A stretch of DNA of 64,000 bases, taken from contig JAWKTT010000004.1 of NCBI GenBank assembly GCA_041398965.1, positions 186,001-250,000 on the forward strand. Reading direction: 5' to 3'. A model generated the notes under the pieces. It ran no database searches. It was not told where the DNA came from and saw nothing but the letters and a program-made list of their open reading frames with translations. Both the position numbers and the translations under genes were made by a program. Shown here piece by piece: positions 54,761 to 63,603 of the stretch. Every line of letters begins with the position of its first letter. The first letter of the stretch is position 1. This DNA comes from JAWKTT01 sp041398965. Its GTDB lineage: Bacteria > Planctomycetota > Planctomycetia > Planctomycetales > Planctomycetaceae.

Positions 54761-56403
54761 GGGGCTGGGAAGGTGAAGGTGCCGGAGATGTCGTCGCCGG
54801 TGCTTTGCTGGCGTTCGCTATCGGAGGAGTTGGGGCCGATTCCTTTGTTGTCGATGCCATCGTTTCCGAAACTGTAGATGGTCGCGGTATTGGCCTCTGT
54901 GACATAGTGCATCTCCCCGACGCCGTGAGGGTCTCGGGGGACTTCGGCGATGTACTTCGGGACGAGGGCCGAGAGTGACTCGGGACATTGGCCATGATCG
55001 AAGTGATACAGCCGTACGGCCATCCCCAGACGGGAGATGTCCAAGGTCGCCGCACTCCGATCGACCGCATTGTTCACAGCAGAGACTGCGGGGAGCATAA
55101 GAGCCACGAGGACATTTCCCATGAGGCCCCCTCGCTCGGTCTTGTCGCCGACGAGAGCGGTGATGGCCCCTCGTGTTCCGGTCGTTTTTTCTTTGAGTGC
55201 CCTAAACTCGACGTCGAGAGCCTTAAGTGCCACTCGACGTCCTTCGGGGTCGACTGTCCGCAGGGCGGCAACCATCCGGTCATACCAGCCATTCCCGACC
55301 TTCAAAACTTCATCGGCATCGACCCCGAGCATGCCGGCCCGAAACAGAGCCTTTTCGAGTCTGTTGTTCCCCGCCCCCACCCCCATCATCTCGAAGAAGT
55401 CGTCCCCTCCACGAAACAAGTAACCGATCGAGTCGCAGTACATATATCGTTCGCCCACATCGACCTTGCCTGCGATGTCGCAGACCGGATTCCAAGCTTG
55501 GAGCGATTCGAGGTATCGGGCTGCCTGCTCTCGGGTCAGTCGGGGGGAGTTGATGACCGATCGCTCACAGTTCGCGGCCATGCTGTCGATTGCGATGCCG
55601 ACGAGTCCGTCAATCAGTGTGCATCCCTGTCCGATCAGCCTTGCCTGTCGACGCATCGCTTGAGTATCGCTCCACGCGGTGTCGAGGTCCCCTTCGGCAA
55701 TCTCATTGAAACAGTGTGCTGCGAGGAGGCGGGCGACGCTACGAGAGGTCTGAGCCTGCGGGAGCAGCATACCGGCCACTGGACCGGTGTCGTTCCCTGT
55801 CTCGTCGTTCCACGTGGTGAAGAGCGGCGCGTAGTAGCGTGTTTTCTTCGTCATCAATAACGCAAGTTCGTAGGACTTCTGATTCTCTTGCAGCCATCGT
55901 CCCCCTTCCGGAAACTCTTCGCGAGTCCACGGACGATCGTGCATTTCCCTCTCCATCTTTTGAAGTCGATCGACTTCTTGGGGATCAGCATTTTCACCAA
56001 CGTAGGCAAGGTGCGTCAGATAGTTCCCCTTCGCCGGGATCGTCGGAATCCCGAGACGGGCACAATAGCGAGCGAGTCCCGTTTCCGGGATTTCCCTGGG
56101 CCCAGTCACCTGCAGCAGGAGGACAGCCGCGTTGTTTTCTGGGGTGACTCCAGCACTCAGCTGACTGTTGAGGGCCGCGACATAGTCGATGTAGCCGTCC
56201 GGACGCACCGGGCCATCAATGACAGTCGTCTCCTTCGAGATGGTGATGGGAGACTTCTCGAACGTGGTCGGCATCCGATCTTTATTCGCTGCCGTCGCCG
56301 GAGTCTCGGCAGCGACAAATCCCGGCACTCCCAACGACAAACAGACGACCAGTACCAGTGACGATGAGGACCGTTTGAACTTCCAATGGGCAACGATGTT
56401 CAT
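54754..56403 (-). CDS. Exported planctomycete protein of unknown function
   Basis: This 549-residue protein has a signal peptide (MNIVAHWKFKRSSSSLVLVV to about residue 32). The middle is helical (DGYIDYVAALNSQLSAGVTP, KSYELALLMTKKTRYYAPLF). The C-terminal part has a hydrophobic helix and LDISRLGMAVRLYHFDHGQC followed by PESLSALVPKYIAEVPRDPH. That segment resembles the tail of pseudopilin-like planctomycete proteins. It is not assigned to a named family here. Its stop codon lies inside the REP-like element. It is convergent with the M24 peptidase gene. Confidence 0.75.
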   Translation of the reverse strand: MNIVAHWKFKRSSSSLVLVVCLSLGVPGFVAAETPATAANKDRMPTTFEKSPITISKETTVIDGPVRPDGYIDYVAALNSQLSAGVTPENNAAVLLLQVTGPREIPETGLARYCARLGIPTIPAKGNYLTHLAYVGENADPQEVDRLQKMEREMHDRPWTREEFPEGGRWLQENQKSYELALLMTKKTRYYAPLFTTWNDETGNDTGPVAGMLLPQAQTSRSVARLLAAHCFNEIAEGDLDTAWSDTQAMRRQARLIGQGCTLIDGLVGIAIDSMAANCERSVINSPRLTREQAARYLESLQAWNPVCDIAGKVDVGERYMYCDSIGYLFRGGDDFFEMMGVGAGNNRLEKALFRAGMLGVDADEVLKVGNGWYDRMVAALRTVDPEGRRVALKALDVEFRALKEKTTGTRGAITALVGDKTERGGLMGNVLVALMLPAVSAVNNAVDRSAATLDISRLGMAVRLYHFDHGQCPESLSALVPKYIAEVPRDPHGVGEMHYVTEANTATIYSFGNDGIDNKGIGPNSSDSERQQSTGDDISGTFTFPAPR

Positions 56404-56667
56404 GAGATTAACCTGTCAAGGTGAAGCCAGAATGTCATCAACTTGTCATAGGGAGACTTTGACCTGTCGATGGTCGTGAAGTCGCTTGAAAATCCGAGTT
56501 CCGTCTTCAGAAAATCCTTGTCTTTGGCTGATTGATATCCGCGACCGACAACGAATCACCATCTGATCCAACAACTCAAAGTCGAGAGCCTCTTCCTCAG
56601 TCTCTACGTCGGTAACTGCGGAGCCCGTCAAAAGAATTTCGGCGGTTTGCCGATTTTCCGAAGATTC

Positions 56668-57531
56668 TCAGTGTGATGAGGCCGAACGACGTTGCAGGAA
56701 GAAAAGCAGGTTGCCAGCGAGGATCAGTACAATCATGAGTAAGTGGGCGACAAGTTGCGGCCCCATGCGGCGTTTTCCTTCGAGGTACTTTTGATCTGGA
56801 TTGTCCCCCAGATACGCTTTGACCACCAAGTCTTCATATTCAGCCGCCCCTTTGATCGCCCCCAGCAGGCCCCGTAGTTGTTCGGGGATGTAAGGGTACA
56901 ACAGCGGGGCCTGAACTCCCGTACAACCGGCAACCATGCGGATGTCGTCCGGGTACGGTGTGACTGCATACTGGACCCACTCCTTGGTGCCGGGATAGGA
57001 ACCACTGACATTGATGATGAGGTCCATCTGCTGCAAGTTTTTGACATCCTTGCACATTGGAATCTGATCGATGTTGGTTCCACGAGCATCGGTGTTGTAG
57101 AGACTGCGGAGGTCGGTGACGATCACCTTGATGACCGCTTCGCCCCCCGATTTGTATCCGAGGTTCACGTAGTCTTCCCCATAGACCATTTTGGGAAAGT
57201 CCTGCTTGATAACCTTTTCGATCGTTCCGTCGATCATCTGTGGGCCGACGGGGATCAGAGTGATGAAGTACAGCCGGGCTTTCTTTTGACAACACTGCAA
57301 GGCGAAGGCCGTCGCCATGGGGTCAAGTTCTCCCTGAGTGGCCGGGTCAAAGTCCCACGCCATTAAGACGCGGTCTCCCGGCTTCAGCCGTTCGATCTCA
57401 TCGAAGACGTTTTGCGACTGCTGGCTGGGGGTCTCGGGGAACTGGAGCTGAAACAGCACCGGGATCGCGACCGCCAAGCCCATCGCCAGGAAGATCCATC
57501 GTCGATCAAGGTTTGCCAAAAACTGCTGCAT
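56668..57531 (-). CDS. Membrane protein with two terminal helices, unknown function
   Basis: I do not recognise this 287-residue protein. A transmembrane helix lies at about 14-32 (IFLAMGLAVAIPVLFQLQF) and another near the C-terminus (~263-280, LLMIVLILAGNLLFFLQ). The ~230 residues between them face one side of the membrane and look like an alpha/beta domain: GDRVLMAWDFDPATQGELDP, ARLYFITLIPVGPQMIDGTI, MDLIINVSGSYPGTKEWVQY. It ends with RRSASSH. It lies 264 bp upstream of the 549-residue exported protein on the same strand. Function is open. Confidence 0.75.
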   Translation of the reverse strand: MQQFLANLDRRWIFLAMGLAVAIPVLFQLQFPETPSQQSQNVFDEIERLKPGDRVLMAWDFDPATQGELDPMATAFALQCCQKKARLYFITLIPVGPQMIDGTIEKVIKQDFPKMVYGEDYVNLGYKSGGEAVIKVIVTDLRSLYNTDARGTNIDQIPMCKDVKNLQQMDLIINVSGSYPGTKEWVQYAVTPYPDDIRMVAGCTGVQAPLLYPYIPEQLRGLLGAIKGAAEYEDLVVKAYLGDNPDQKYLEGKRRMGPQLVAHLLMIVLILAGNLLFFLQRRSASSH

Positions 57532-58063
57532 GACTCATCAGCCATCTTGAAGCAGAGAAATTGAAAGCGAATCAGGAGCCACAAGACCAGAGACCCCATC
57601 ACCGTGCATGAGTGAGTTGTAAAGTGTTCGCCCCCAGAAACCAAGCCGCGCGACAACAACGGGGAGTCTCTACATTCGCAAACATGGAACTCCAGGTTTC
57701 GACCAGGATCAGATGAGGGCAATGCCTGTTGTTTGGGCATTGACTGGCGAGAGTGCCGCGCGAGTTTGCAGTAGGAGGTGACTTGAGGGAATCTTGGGAA
57801 ATTCTCAGCGTGGATTAAGAGGGCGAATTCCTCGTAGAAACTGCGGTATTACAACCTTGTAGGGGAGCGAGTTCTGTCGGACTGACAACGAATGGAACGC
57901 TGGTTGCAATGGCAGAAATACGGAGGAGTGCCGACTCCGATGGGGGGCGTGGGAGGAAACGCGCCGGTGTGTCTTTGTAGGCATTTCGATCCTGAAGTGC
58001 GGCCCAATTGTGTGCTGCCGCAGACTTCATTCAACAGCCAACCATTTAGCAGATGAGGACGCA
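57532..58063. other. Divergent intergenic region upstream of the ammonium transporter
   Basis: 532 bp without a convincing gene. It contains the sigma-54 promoter match at 57893-57908 and must also hold the promoter of the minus-strand membrane protein. Confidence 0.6.
57893..57908 (+). promoter_or_regulatory. Sigma-54 promoter (-24/-12) for the ammonium transporter
   Basis: TGGAACGCTGGTTGCA fits the sigma-54 consensus TGGCACG-N4-TTGCW with one mismatch (A for C at the fourth base) and exact spacing. It lies 155 bp upstream of ATG 58064 in the right direction. Ammonium transporter genes are classic NtrC/sigma-54 targets, which supports the match. No enhancer site was confidently placed. Confidence 0.7.
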
Positions 58064-59623
58064 ATGATTTTCTGGAATACCGTACGAAGTTCTCGATGGG
58101 TCGCGACGGGGGTCGTGCTTGTCGCCTTGTTCGCCTGTCTCTCGACAGTCTCGGCCGACGATGCCACCACGGTGACAGAAGTCGTTACCGAAGTGGCGAC
58201 AACTGATGCTGCGGCCCCTCCCGCAGAACCGCTCACGTTAGAGTCTCTCGCGAAGCAAGTGACCGAGGCTCAAGATGCCACAAACACAGGGGCCAATATC
58301 CTCTGGACGTGCATTGCAGCCTTCCTCGTCTTCTTCATGCAGGCCGGTTTCGCGTTGGTGGAATGTGGTTTCACCCGTGCGAAGAACGCTTGCAACATCA
58401 TCATGAAGAACCTGATGGATTTTTCCATCGGGTCGTTGGTGTTCTGGGTTGTCGGGTTTGGACTGATGTTTGGAGCAACCGACAGTGGCTTGATTGGCAC
58501 GAATGGTTTCCTCTTCGATGCTAACGCCGAAGGGGCGATTTCTGCGGGCAACTTCGGTTGGGCCTTCTTGCTCTTTCAAACAGTGTTTGCTGCAACCGCT
58601 GCCACGATCGTCTCGGGAGCGATGGCCGAACGGACGAAGTTCGTGAGCTATCTGGTTTATTCGATCGCCATCACCGTCATCGTCTACCCGATCTTCGGAT
58701 GCTGGGCTTGGAACAGTCTGGTCAAAGCGGGGGAATCGGGTGGCTGGCTGGCAGACAAGGGGTTCCTCGACTTCGCCGGTTCGACGGTTGTTCACTCCAT
58801 TGGCGGTTGGTGTGCTCTTGCCGGGGCCATTGTTATTGGTGCCCGAAAAGGAAAGTACACGAAGCAAGGGAAGCCTGTGCCGATTCCGGGGCATAACATC
58901 CCGCTGGCCGCACTTGGTGTGTTCATCCTGTGGCTTGGTTGGTTCGGCTTCAACCCTGGTAGCACGACATCTGTTGGCGATGGAGCCTTCGCCAGTATTG
59001 CTGTGACGACAAACCTATCGGCTTGTGCTGGTGCAGTCACTGCCATGATCCTTTCCTGGGGGCTTTTTAAGAAGCCAGACGTCTCCTTCGCTCTAAACGG
59101 GGCCTTGGCTGGTCTCGTCGCGATTACAGCGGGATGTGACGTCATGACGCCTGCAATGGCTGCGTTGACAGGAGCGATCGGCGGCCTGTTGGTCGTTGGC
59201 TCTTGTCTACTGATTGAACGTGTCGGGATCGATGACCCAGTCGGTGCGGTCTCGGTGCATGGTGTCTGTGGAGCCTGGGGGACGCTTGCCGTCGGACTGT
59301 TTGGGAGTCTTAAAGGGGTTGAAGGGATGTTAGTCACCAAAGGGTGGCCAATGGCACAATTGGGCATTCAGGCTCTGGGCGTGGGGACCGCCTTCCTTTG
59401 GGCCTTCCCAGTCAGTCTGCTGATCTTCCTGGCGATCAAGCACACGATTGGCCTGCGTGTCACTGAGGAAGAAGAGTTTGAGGGCCTGGACATCGCAGAA
59501 CACGGAATGCAGGCTTACCCCGGCAGCACGATGAATGGTGCTTCCATGGGGGATGGACCGGTTGTCGGAATGGCGAAGGTCGCCACTCCTCCTGCTGCAT
59601 CACTCGTAACTTCCGGTACGTAA
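58064..59623 (+). CDS. amt: Ammonium transporter (Amt family)
   Basis: ATG 58064 follows GAGG and starts a signal-like helix (VATGVVLVALFACLSTVSAD) ahead of a Thr/Val/Ala-rich spacer. The 519-residue protein then has about eleven membrane helices with the Amt hallmarks: GFALVECGFTRAKNACNIIM, FAGSTVVHSIGGWCALAGAI (first pore His), WLGWFGFNPGSTTSVGDGAF, and DPVGAVSVHGVCGAWGTLAV (second pore His). It moves ammonium/ammonia across the cytoplasmic membrane under nitrogen limitation. No glnK/glnB gene follows directly; a strong terminator at 59653-59700 ends the transcript. The sigma-54 promoter upstream indicates nitrogen control. Confidence 0.96.
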   Translation: MIFWNTVRSSRWVATGVVLVALFACLSTVSADDATTVTEVVTEVATTDAAAPPAEPLTLESLAKQVTEAQDATNTGANILWTCIAAFLVFFMQAGFALVECGFTRAKNACNIIMKNLMDFSIGSLVFWVVGFGLMFGATDSGLIGTNGFLFDANAEGAISAGNFGWAFLLFQTVFAATAATIVSGAMAERTKFVSYLVYSIAITVIVYPIFGCWAWNSLVKAGESGGWLADKGFLDFAGSTVVHSIGGWCALAGAIVIGARKGKYTKQGKPVPIPGHNIPLAALGVFILWLGWFGFNPGSTTSVGDGAFASIAVTTNLSACAGAVTAMILSWGLFKKPDVSFALNGALAGLVAITAGCDVMTPAMAALTGAIGGLLVVGSCLLIERVGIDDPVGAVSVHGVCGAWGTLAVGLFGSLKGVEGMLVTKGWPMAQLGIQALGVGTAFLWAFPVSLLIFLAIKHTIGLRVTEEEEFEGLDIAEHGMQAYPGSTMNGASMGDGPVVGMAKVATPPAASLVTSGT

Positions 59624-59652
59624 CAGGACGACGCGGCGCCGGAATGGCTGTT

Positions 59653-59700
59653 CCGTCTGGACTCACGCAAGAGGCGAGAGTCCAGACGGTTTTTCTTTGT
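59653..59700 (+). terminator. Rho-independent terminator after the ammonium transporter gene
   Basis: CCGTCTGGACTC (59653-59664) and GAGTCCAGACGG (59678-59689) form a perfect 12-bp stem with a 13-nt loop, followed by TTTTTCTTTGT. It lies 30 bp after the stop codon. Confidence 0.93.
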
Positions 59701-59902
59701 TTTGGGCTTGGTGCTGGCGAATGCAACGATTTCCCAGGTGATCCTGTCGTTTCGGGGCTGGTCACGATATCCTATAGCGCGTGGCGAGCCGAAGCGTCGT
59801 CCCTGTTGGGGCGGGTTGTCTGTGAGAGCGACTTTCAATCAGTCCTCTGGCAACTCGGTGTCGTCAGTTTCTTGTCGCAGTATTGTGTGGTCTGTTGCTG
59901 CC

Positions 59903-61354
59903 ATGCCGGTTCCTAAAGTTGTGATTGTTGGTCGCCCCAATGTGGGCAAGAGTTCGTTGCTCAACTGGCAAGCAGGAAAGCTCGTCTCTGTCGTAGACCC
60001 CACTTCCGGCGTCACCCGCGATCGAGTGACGTATCTGATGCAGGTGAGCGGTCGCTACTTCGAGCTCATCGACACCGGCGGGATGGGGGTGGAAGATGTC
60101 GACAACCTCACGGAGGATGTCGAGCGACAAATCGACGTCGCGATTAAGGAAGCCGACCTTGTCCTGTTCGTGGTCGACGGCCGGACCGGAGTGGTTCCTT
60201 TAGATCAGATCGTCGCCCGCAAATTGCGGACCCTCGATAAGCCCCGGCTGCTGGTCGTCAACAAGTGCGATTCCTCCAAGACTGACGACGAAATTCACGT
60301 CTTCTACGCGCTCGCCCCTGATGTCCCGCTCATTCAGACAAGCGTGAAGGCGAATAAAAATCGGGACCTGTTGCGGGAAGCGATTCTCGACGCACTCCCC
60401 GAACCGGGCGAACATGATGCAGCCGATGGGAGCGCTCTCGCCGCGGAGCCGGAACTCAAACTGGCGATTGTCGGTCGTCGCAACGTCGGCAAGAGCACCT
60501 TCATCAACGCCCTCGCCGAAGAGGAGCGGATGATCGTGAGTGAAGTGGCTGGCACCACTCGCGATGCGGTCGATGTCCGTTTTGTCCGCGATGGAAAATC
60601 GTTCGTCGCCATCGATACGCCGGGAGTTCGTAAGAAGAAGAGTCTTGCCAACGACATCGAGTTTTATGGTCTGGTCCGGGCCGAAAAGAGCATCCGTCGG
60701 GCGAATGTCGTGCTGATGTTCTTCAACTCGCAAGAGACAATTTCCCGCGTCGACAAGAAACTTGTCGACGAGATTCACTCGCAGTACAAGCCGTGCATTT
60801 TCGTGGTCAATAAGTGGGACCTCGGCGTTGAGGGAGGGATGACGATGGAGAAGTGGACCGACTATCTAACGAAGTCGTTCTCCTCCATGCGACATGTCCC
60901 GATCGCCTTCATCACCGCCCAGACGAGCCGCAACGTCAACAAAGTGGTCCATCTCGCCCAGACGATTTTCAAGCAGTCCTTGGAACGAGTCTCGACCGGA
61001 AAGCTGAATCGCGTGGTTCGGGCCGCCGTTGCCGCAAATCAACCCCGTCATAAGGCAAACAAGCGACCGAAGATTCTCTACGCGACTCAAGTCGCCGTCG
61101 AGCCACCCACGATTGTGGTGAAGTGCCACGAGCCGGACCTTTTTGAGCCCTCTTGGAAGCGCTACCTGCTCGGCGTCCTGCGGGAAGAACTGCCGTTTCA
61201 GGAAGTCCCGATCAAACTGTACTTCCGCAGCCGGGAAGATTCCGACCCCTACCGCGGCGACAACGACCGCCCTGAAGAGATCGACGATGTCACCCCAGGT
61301 GTCGAGTCCCTCGAACCGTTCGAGCCTCACGCCTCCGCTGCGGATGAAGACTAA
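59903..61354 (+). CDS. der: Ribosome assembly GTPase Der (EngA)
   Basis: ATG 59903 (MPVPKVVIVGRPNVGKSSLL) is the family start; open frame upstream to 59702 is not coding. The 483-residue protein has the diagnostic two G domains: GRPNVGKSS at 10-18, DTGG at 57-60 and NKCD at 120-123; then GRRNVGKST at 191-199, DTPG and NKWD. A KH-like C-terminal domain follows (PTIVVKCHEPDLFEPSWKRY), and an acidic tail about 35 residues long. Der acts in 50S subunit maturation in the cytoplasm. It lies behind the amt terminator, so it probably has its own promoter, and is convergent with the GNAT gene. Confidence 0.97.
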   Translation: MPVPKVVIVGRPNVGKSSLLNWQAGKLVSVVDPTSGVTRDRVTYLMQVSGRYFELIDTGGMGVEDVDNLTEDVERQIDVAIKEADLVLFVVDGRTGVVPLDQIVARKLRTLDKPRLLVVNKCDSSKTDDEIHVFYALAPDVPLIQTSVKANKNRDLLREAILDALPEPGEHDAADGSALAAEPELKLAIVGRRNVGKSTFINALAEEERMIVSEVAGTTRDAVDVRFVRDGKSFVAIDTPGVRKKKSLANDIEFYGLVRAEKSIRRANVVLMFFNSQETISRVDKKLVDEIHSQYKPCIFVVNKWDLGVEGGMTMEKWTDYLTKSFSSMRHVPIAFITAQTSRNVNKVVHLAQTIFKQSLERVSTGKLNRVVRAAVAANQPRHKANKRPKILYATQVAVEPPTIVVKCHEPDLFEPSWKRYLLGVLREELPFQEVPIKLYFRSREDSDPYRGDNDRPEEIDDVTPGVESLEPFEPHASAADED

Positions 61355-61405
61355 ACTCTCCCGGTCCCGACTACGCCGAGGTTGGTTTTTGGGGGGTGAC
61401 GGTTT

Positions 61406-61879
61406 CTACTTCGTCTTGGGGAACATCTGTTCGAGGACATGGTAGCCCGAATCGACGAGGCCGAGGCGTTCGTAGACATGCTGGGCTGCCGAGTTGTCCC
61501 GTTCGACATAGAGGCGAATGCCGACCACATCGGGCCTCGACTCGGCTTCTGCCTGGAGTGTTGCGAAAAGTTTGCGGAATACCCCCTGATGGCGATGCCG
61601 GGGGTCGACGTACACGCTCTGTACCCACCAGATCACTCCATCACGCCAGTCGCTCCATTCCCGGGTCACCATGAGTTGTCCGATCACCTCTTTGCCGCAA
61701 CAGGCAACGAGATATCGCCCCTTCTGTTGATCCTCAAGAGCCGCTCGCACCCCGCGCTCGACCGTTGGCTGATCAAGCGTTAACCCCTCCGACTCATCCG
61801 CCAATTGCAGATTGAACCGAACAATGGTCGCATGGTCAGCAAGGATGGCAGAACGGATCAAAATCTCGAACATAGACAT
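61406..61879 (-). CDS. GNAT family N-acetyltransferase
   Basis: ATG 61879 (MSMFEILIRSAILADHATIV) is preferred, with 61909 upstream and 61873 inside as alternatives. The 157-residue product has the GNAT core: GRYLVACCGKEVIGQLMVTR (beta strands 3-4), VQSVYVDPRHRHQGVFRKLF (motif A, with the acetyl-CoA pyrophosphate loop R-x-x-Q-G-V/x), and IRLYVERDNSAAQHVYERLG (motif B). It presumably acetylates a small molecule or a peptide/protein amine; the substrate is not predictable. It ends 51 bp from der and is convergent with it. Confidence 0.92.
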   Translation of the reverse strand: MSMFEILIRSAILADHATIVRFNLQLADESEGLTLDQPTVERGVRAALEDQQKGRYLVACCGKEVIGQLMVTREWSDWRDGVIWWVQSVYVDPRHRHQGVFRKLFATLQAEAESRPDVVGIRLYVERDNSAAQHVYERLGLVDSGYHVLEQMFPKTK

Positions 61880-62152
61880 TTCCGGTCGACTTCGGCGACC
61901 TCTCCGCATCCCACGGAAAAGTCATCAAGGGGGAAAATCACCAGGGAGCCACACATTTCCCGGTGAATGTTGGGACGTGCATGAAATCGACCGCAGCGTA
62001 CCTGCCCCGCTATGGAAGTCCAACCGTCCAACTGCGGACGCCATCGTCGTGCCGATTTGGCTGAGAAACTGGTGTCTGTTGTCGGGCAGTACCGGGGGCG
62101 CATTCCCCGGTTTGTGATCCTCGCCAACTGGTGATCTTTGTTGTCAGCCTCT

Positions 62153-62209
62153 CCCTCTCCCCCACTGTCGACGCTCCTATATTCTACGACCTTCCAGTGG
62201 GGGAGAGGG
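62153..62209. repeat. Intergenic palindrome abutting the IS4-type element
   Basis: CCCTCTCCCCCACTG (62153-62167) and CAGTGGGGGAGAGGG (62195-62209) form a perfect 15-bp stem with a 27-nt loop. The right arm ends at the base immediately before the IS inverted repeat. Confidence 0.85.
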
Positions 62210-62226
62210 CCAATACCGTTCGGCAC
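62210..62226 (+). repeat. Left terminal inverted repeat of IS4-type element
   Basis: CCAATACCGTTCGGCAC; exact reverse complement of 63494-63510. Confidence 0.9.
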
Positions 62227-62308
62227 AAGATTTGCGCGATGTTTGGCACGCTTTTGCGCCATGGTATTTGGATGGTATACCAAGCGAGTTCTTTCAGGAG
62301 GACTTGCT

Positions 62309-63485
62309 GTGGCACGCCGGAAGACGAAGAAAGAGCAACGGATTGATCCCCGCAAACTGCAGGGATTCAAGGACTTCGAAATGATCAGCGAAATGCTGGA
62401 ACGTTTGCACGATGTCGGTACGGCTCGTGATCGTGCCGGCAACCGGCAGTTGTTCTTCGACCAGTATGCGACGCTCATGATCCTTTATTTTTTCAATCCG
62501 ACCGTCACGTCGCTGGGTGGCGTGCAGCAGTTCACGACGCTGGAAAGTGCAGCGGATGTGTGGAGTAAAGCCCACGTCCATGGGATCGCTCAGCGAGGCG
62601 GCCCAGGTCTTTGACCCGACAACGCTGGAACCCATGATTTCGGAACTCGCGGCACGTGCCGGGCAGCTGTCCAGTGCAATGCCCGCGGCAAAGGAAGCCG
62701 CACTGGCAGGCCTGATCGCGGTTGACGGCAGTCTCCTGAAGGCTCTGCCGCGGATGGCGTGGGCACTGTGGCAGGACTCCACGCATCGGGCTGCGAAAAT
62801 GCATGTGGCGTTCTCTGTGTTCGCCCAGACGCCGATCGCTGTCACCGTCACTCATGGCAACGGATCGGAACGGGATCAACTCAGAAAGCTCGTACAGCCG
62901 GGCGGATTTTACGTCGCTGATCGTGGGTACGCGGATGACTCGATGTTCCGCGACTTTGATGAGCAGGGAGTCCGGTTTCTGATTCGTGTTCAGGAAAACG
63001 CTGCGTACGAAGTGGCGGAAGAACGAACGCTGACCAAAGAGGATCGCCAAGCGGAGTGGTGCAAGACCTTGATCCTCAGGCGACTGGGAACGGAGAAACA
63101 CAATTCTCTGCTGGAGCGTCCGCTGCGGATGGTCAGAATCCAGGGGGGCGAACCGGACCACGTCTGGCTGCTGGTCACGAACGCACTGGAACCGCCGGCG
63201 GAACTGATCCTGCTGGCCTATCGGTTTCGCTGGCAGATCGAGCTGTTCTTTCGATGGCTCAAATGTGTTCTGGGTTGTCGACATCTTCTCAGCCAAAGTC
63301 AGCAGGGCGTCACGCTGCAAGTCTATTGTGCCATCATCGCCGCTTTGCTGATCGCCCTCTGGACCGGCAGCAAACCCAACAAACGAACCTATGAAATGAT
63401 CTGCCACGACCTCAATGGCTGGGCCACCCTCGACGAACTCGAACGCCACCTCAGAAAAATCAAAAATCCCAAACCCCCACCTTAG
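62309..63485 (+). pseudogene. IS4-family transposase with one frameshift
   Basis: GTG 62309 follows AGGAGGA and begins VARRKTKKEQRIDPRKLQGF. After FTTLE (about codon 79, near 62545) the frame must move by +1, and the family sequence continues as KVQRMCGVKPTSMGSLSEA. The DDE residues lie in the second frame: Asp in AVDGSLLKALPRMAW, Asp in FYVADRGYADDSMFRDF, and the YREK motif in YRFRWQIELFFRWLK. The C-terminus (ERHLRKIKNPKPPP) is normal. A 1-nt insertion or 2-nt loss at GGAAAGTG would explain the break. No known slippery motif is present, so inactivation is more likely than programmed shifting. Confidence 0.85.
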
Positions 63486-63493
63486 CACATGTC

Positions 63494-63510
63494 GTGCCGA
63501 ACGGTATTGG
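63494..63510 (-). repeat. Right terminal inverted repeat of IS4-type element
   Basis: GTGCCGAACGGTATTGG; exact reverse complement of 62210-62226, 9 bp after the transposase stop. Confidence 0.9.
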
Positions 63511-63603
63511 GAGAAGGTCGGGATGAGGGAGCGAACAGTGACCTTCAATTCGGCGAATTCGCTTATCGATGCCGCGTCCTATTCCCCCTCACCCCGGCCC
63601 TCT
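63511..63603. repeat. Right part of the palindromic intergenic repeat interrupted by the IS4-type element
   Basis: GAGAAGGTCGGGATGAGGGA (63511-63530) is an imperfect reverse complement (about 16 of 20) of the run TCCCCCTCACCCCGGCCCTC that begins at 63583. With 62153-62209 it appears to be one repeat family split by the insertion. Confidence 0.5.

Larger units (their letters stand above)
62210..63510 (+). mobile_element. IS4-family insertion sequence, 1301 bp
   Basis: It is bounded by perfect 17-bp inverted repeats, CCAATACCGTTCGGCAC at 62210-62226 and GTGCCGAACGGTATTGG at 63494-63510. It encodes one frameshifted IS4-family transposase. The flanks GAGAGGG (left) and GAGAAGG (right) may be a 7-bp target duplication with one mismatch. 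Confidence 0.85.

Noticed and set aside
56446..56631. 61-residue minus-strand frame between the two unrecognised planctomycete genes
   Set aside because: No recognisable features or ribosome site; could be real but cannot be supported.
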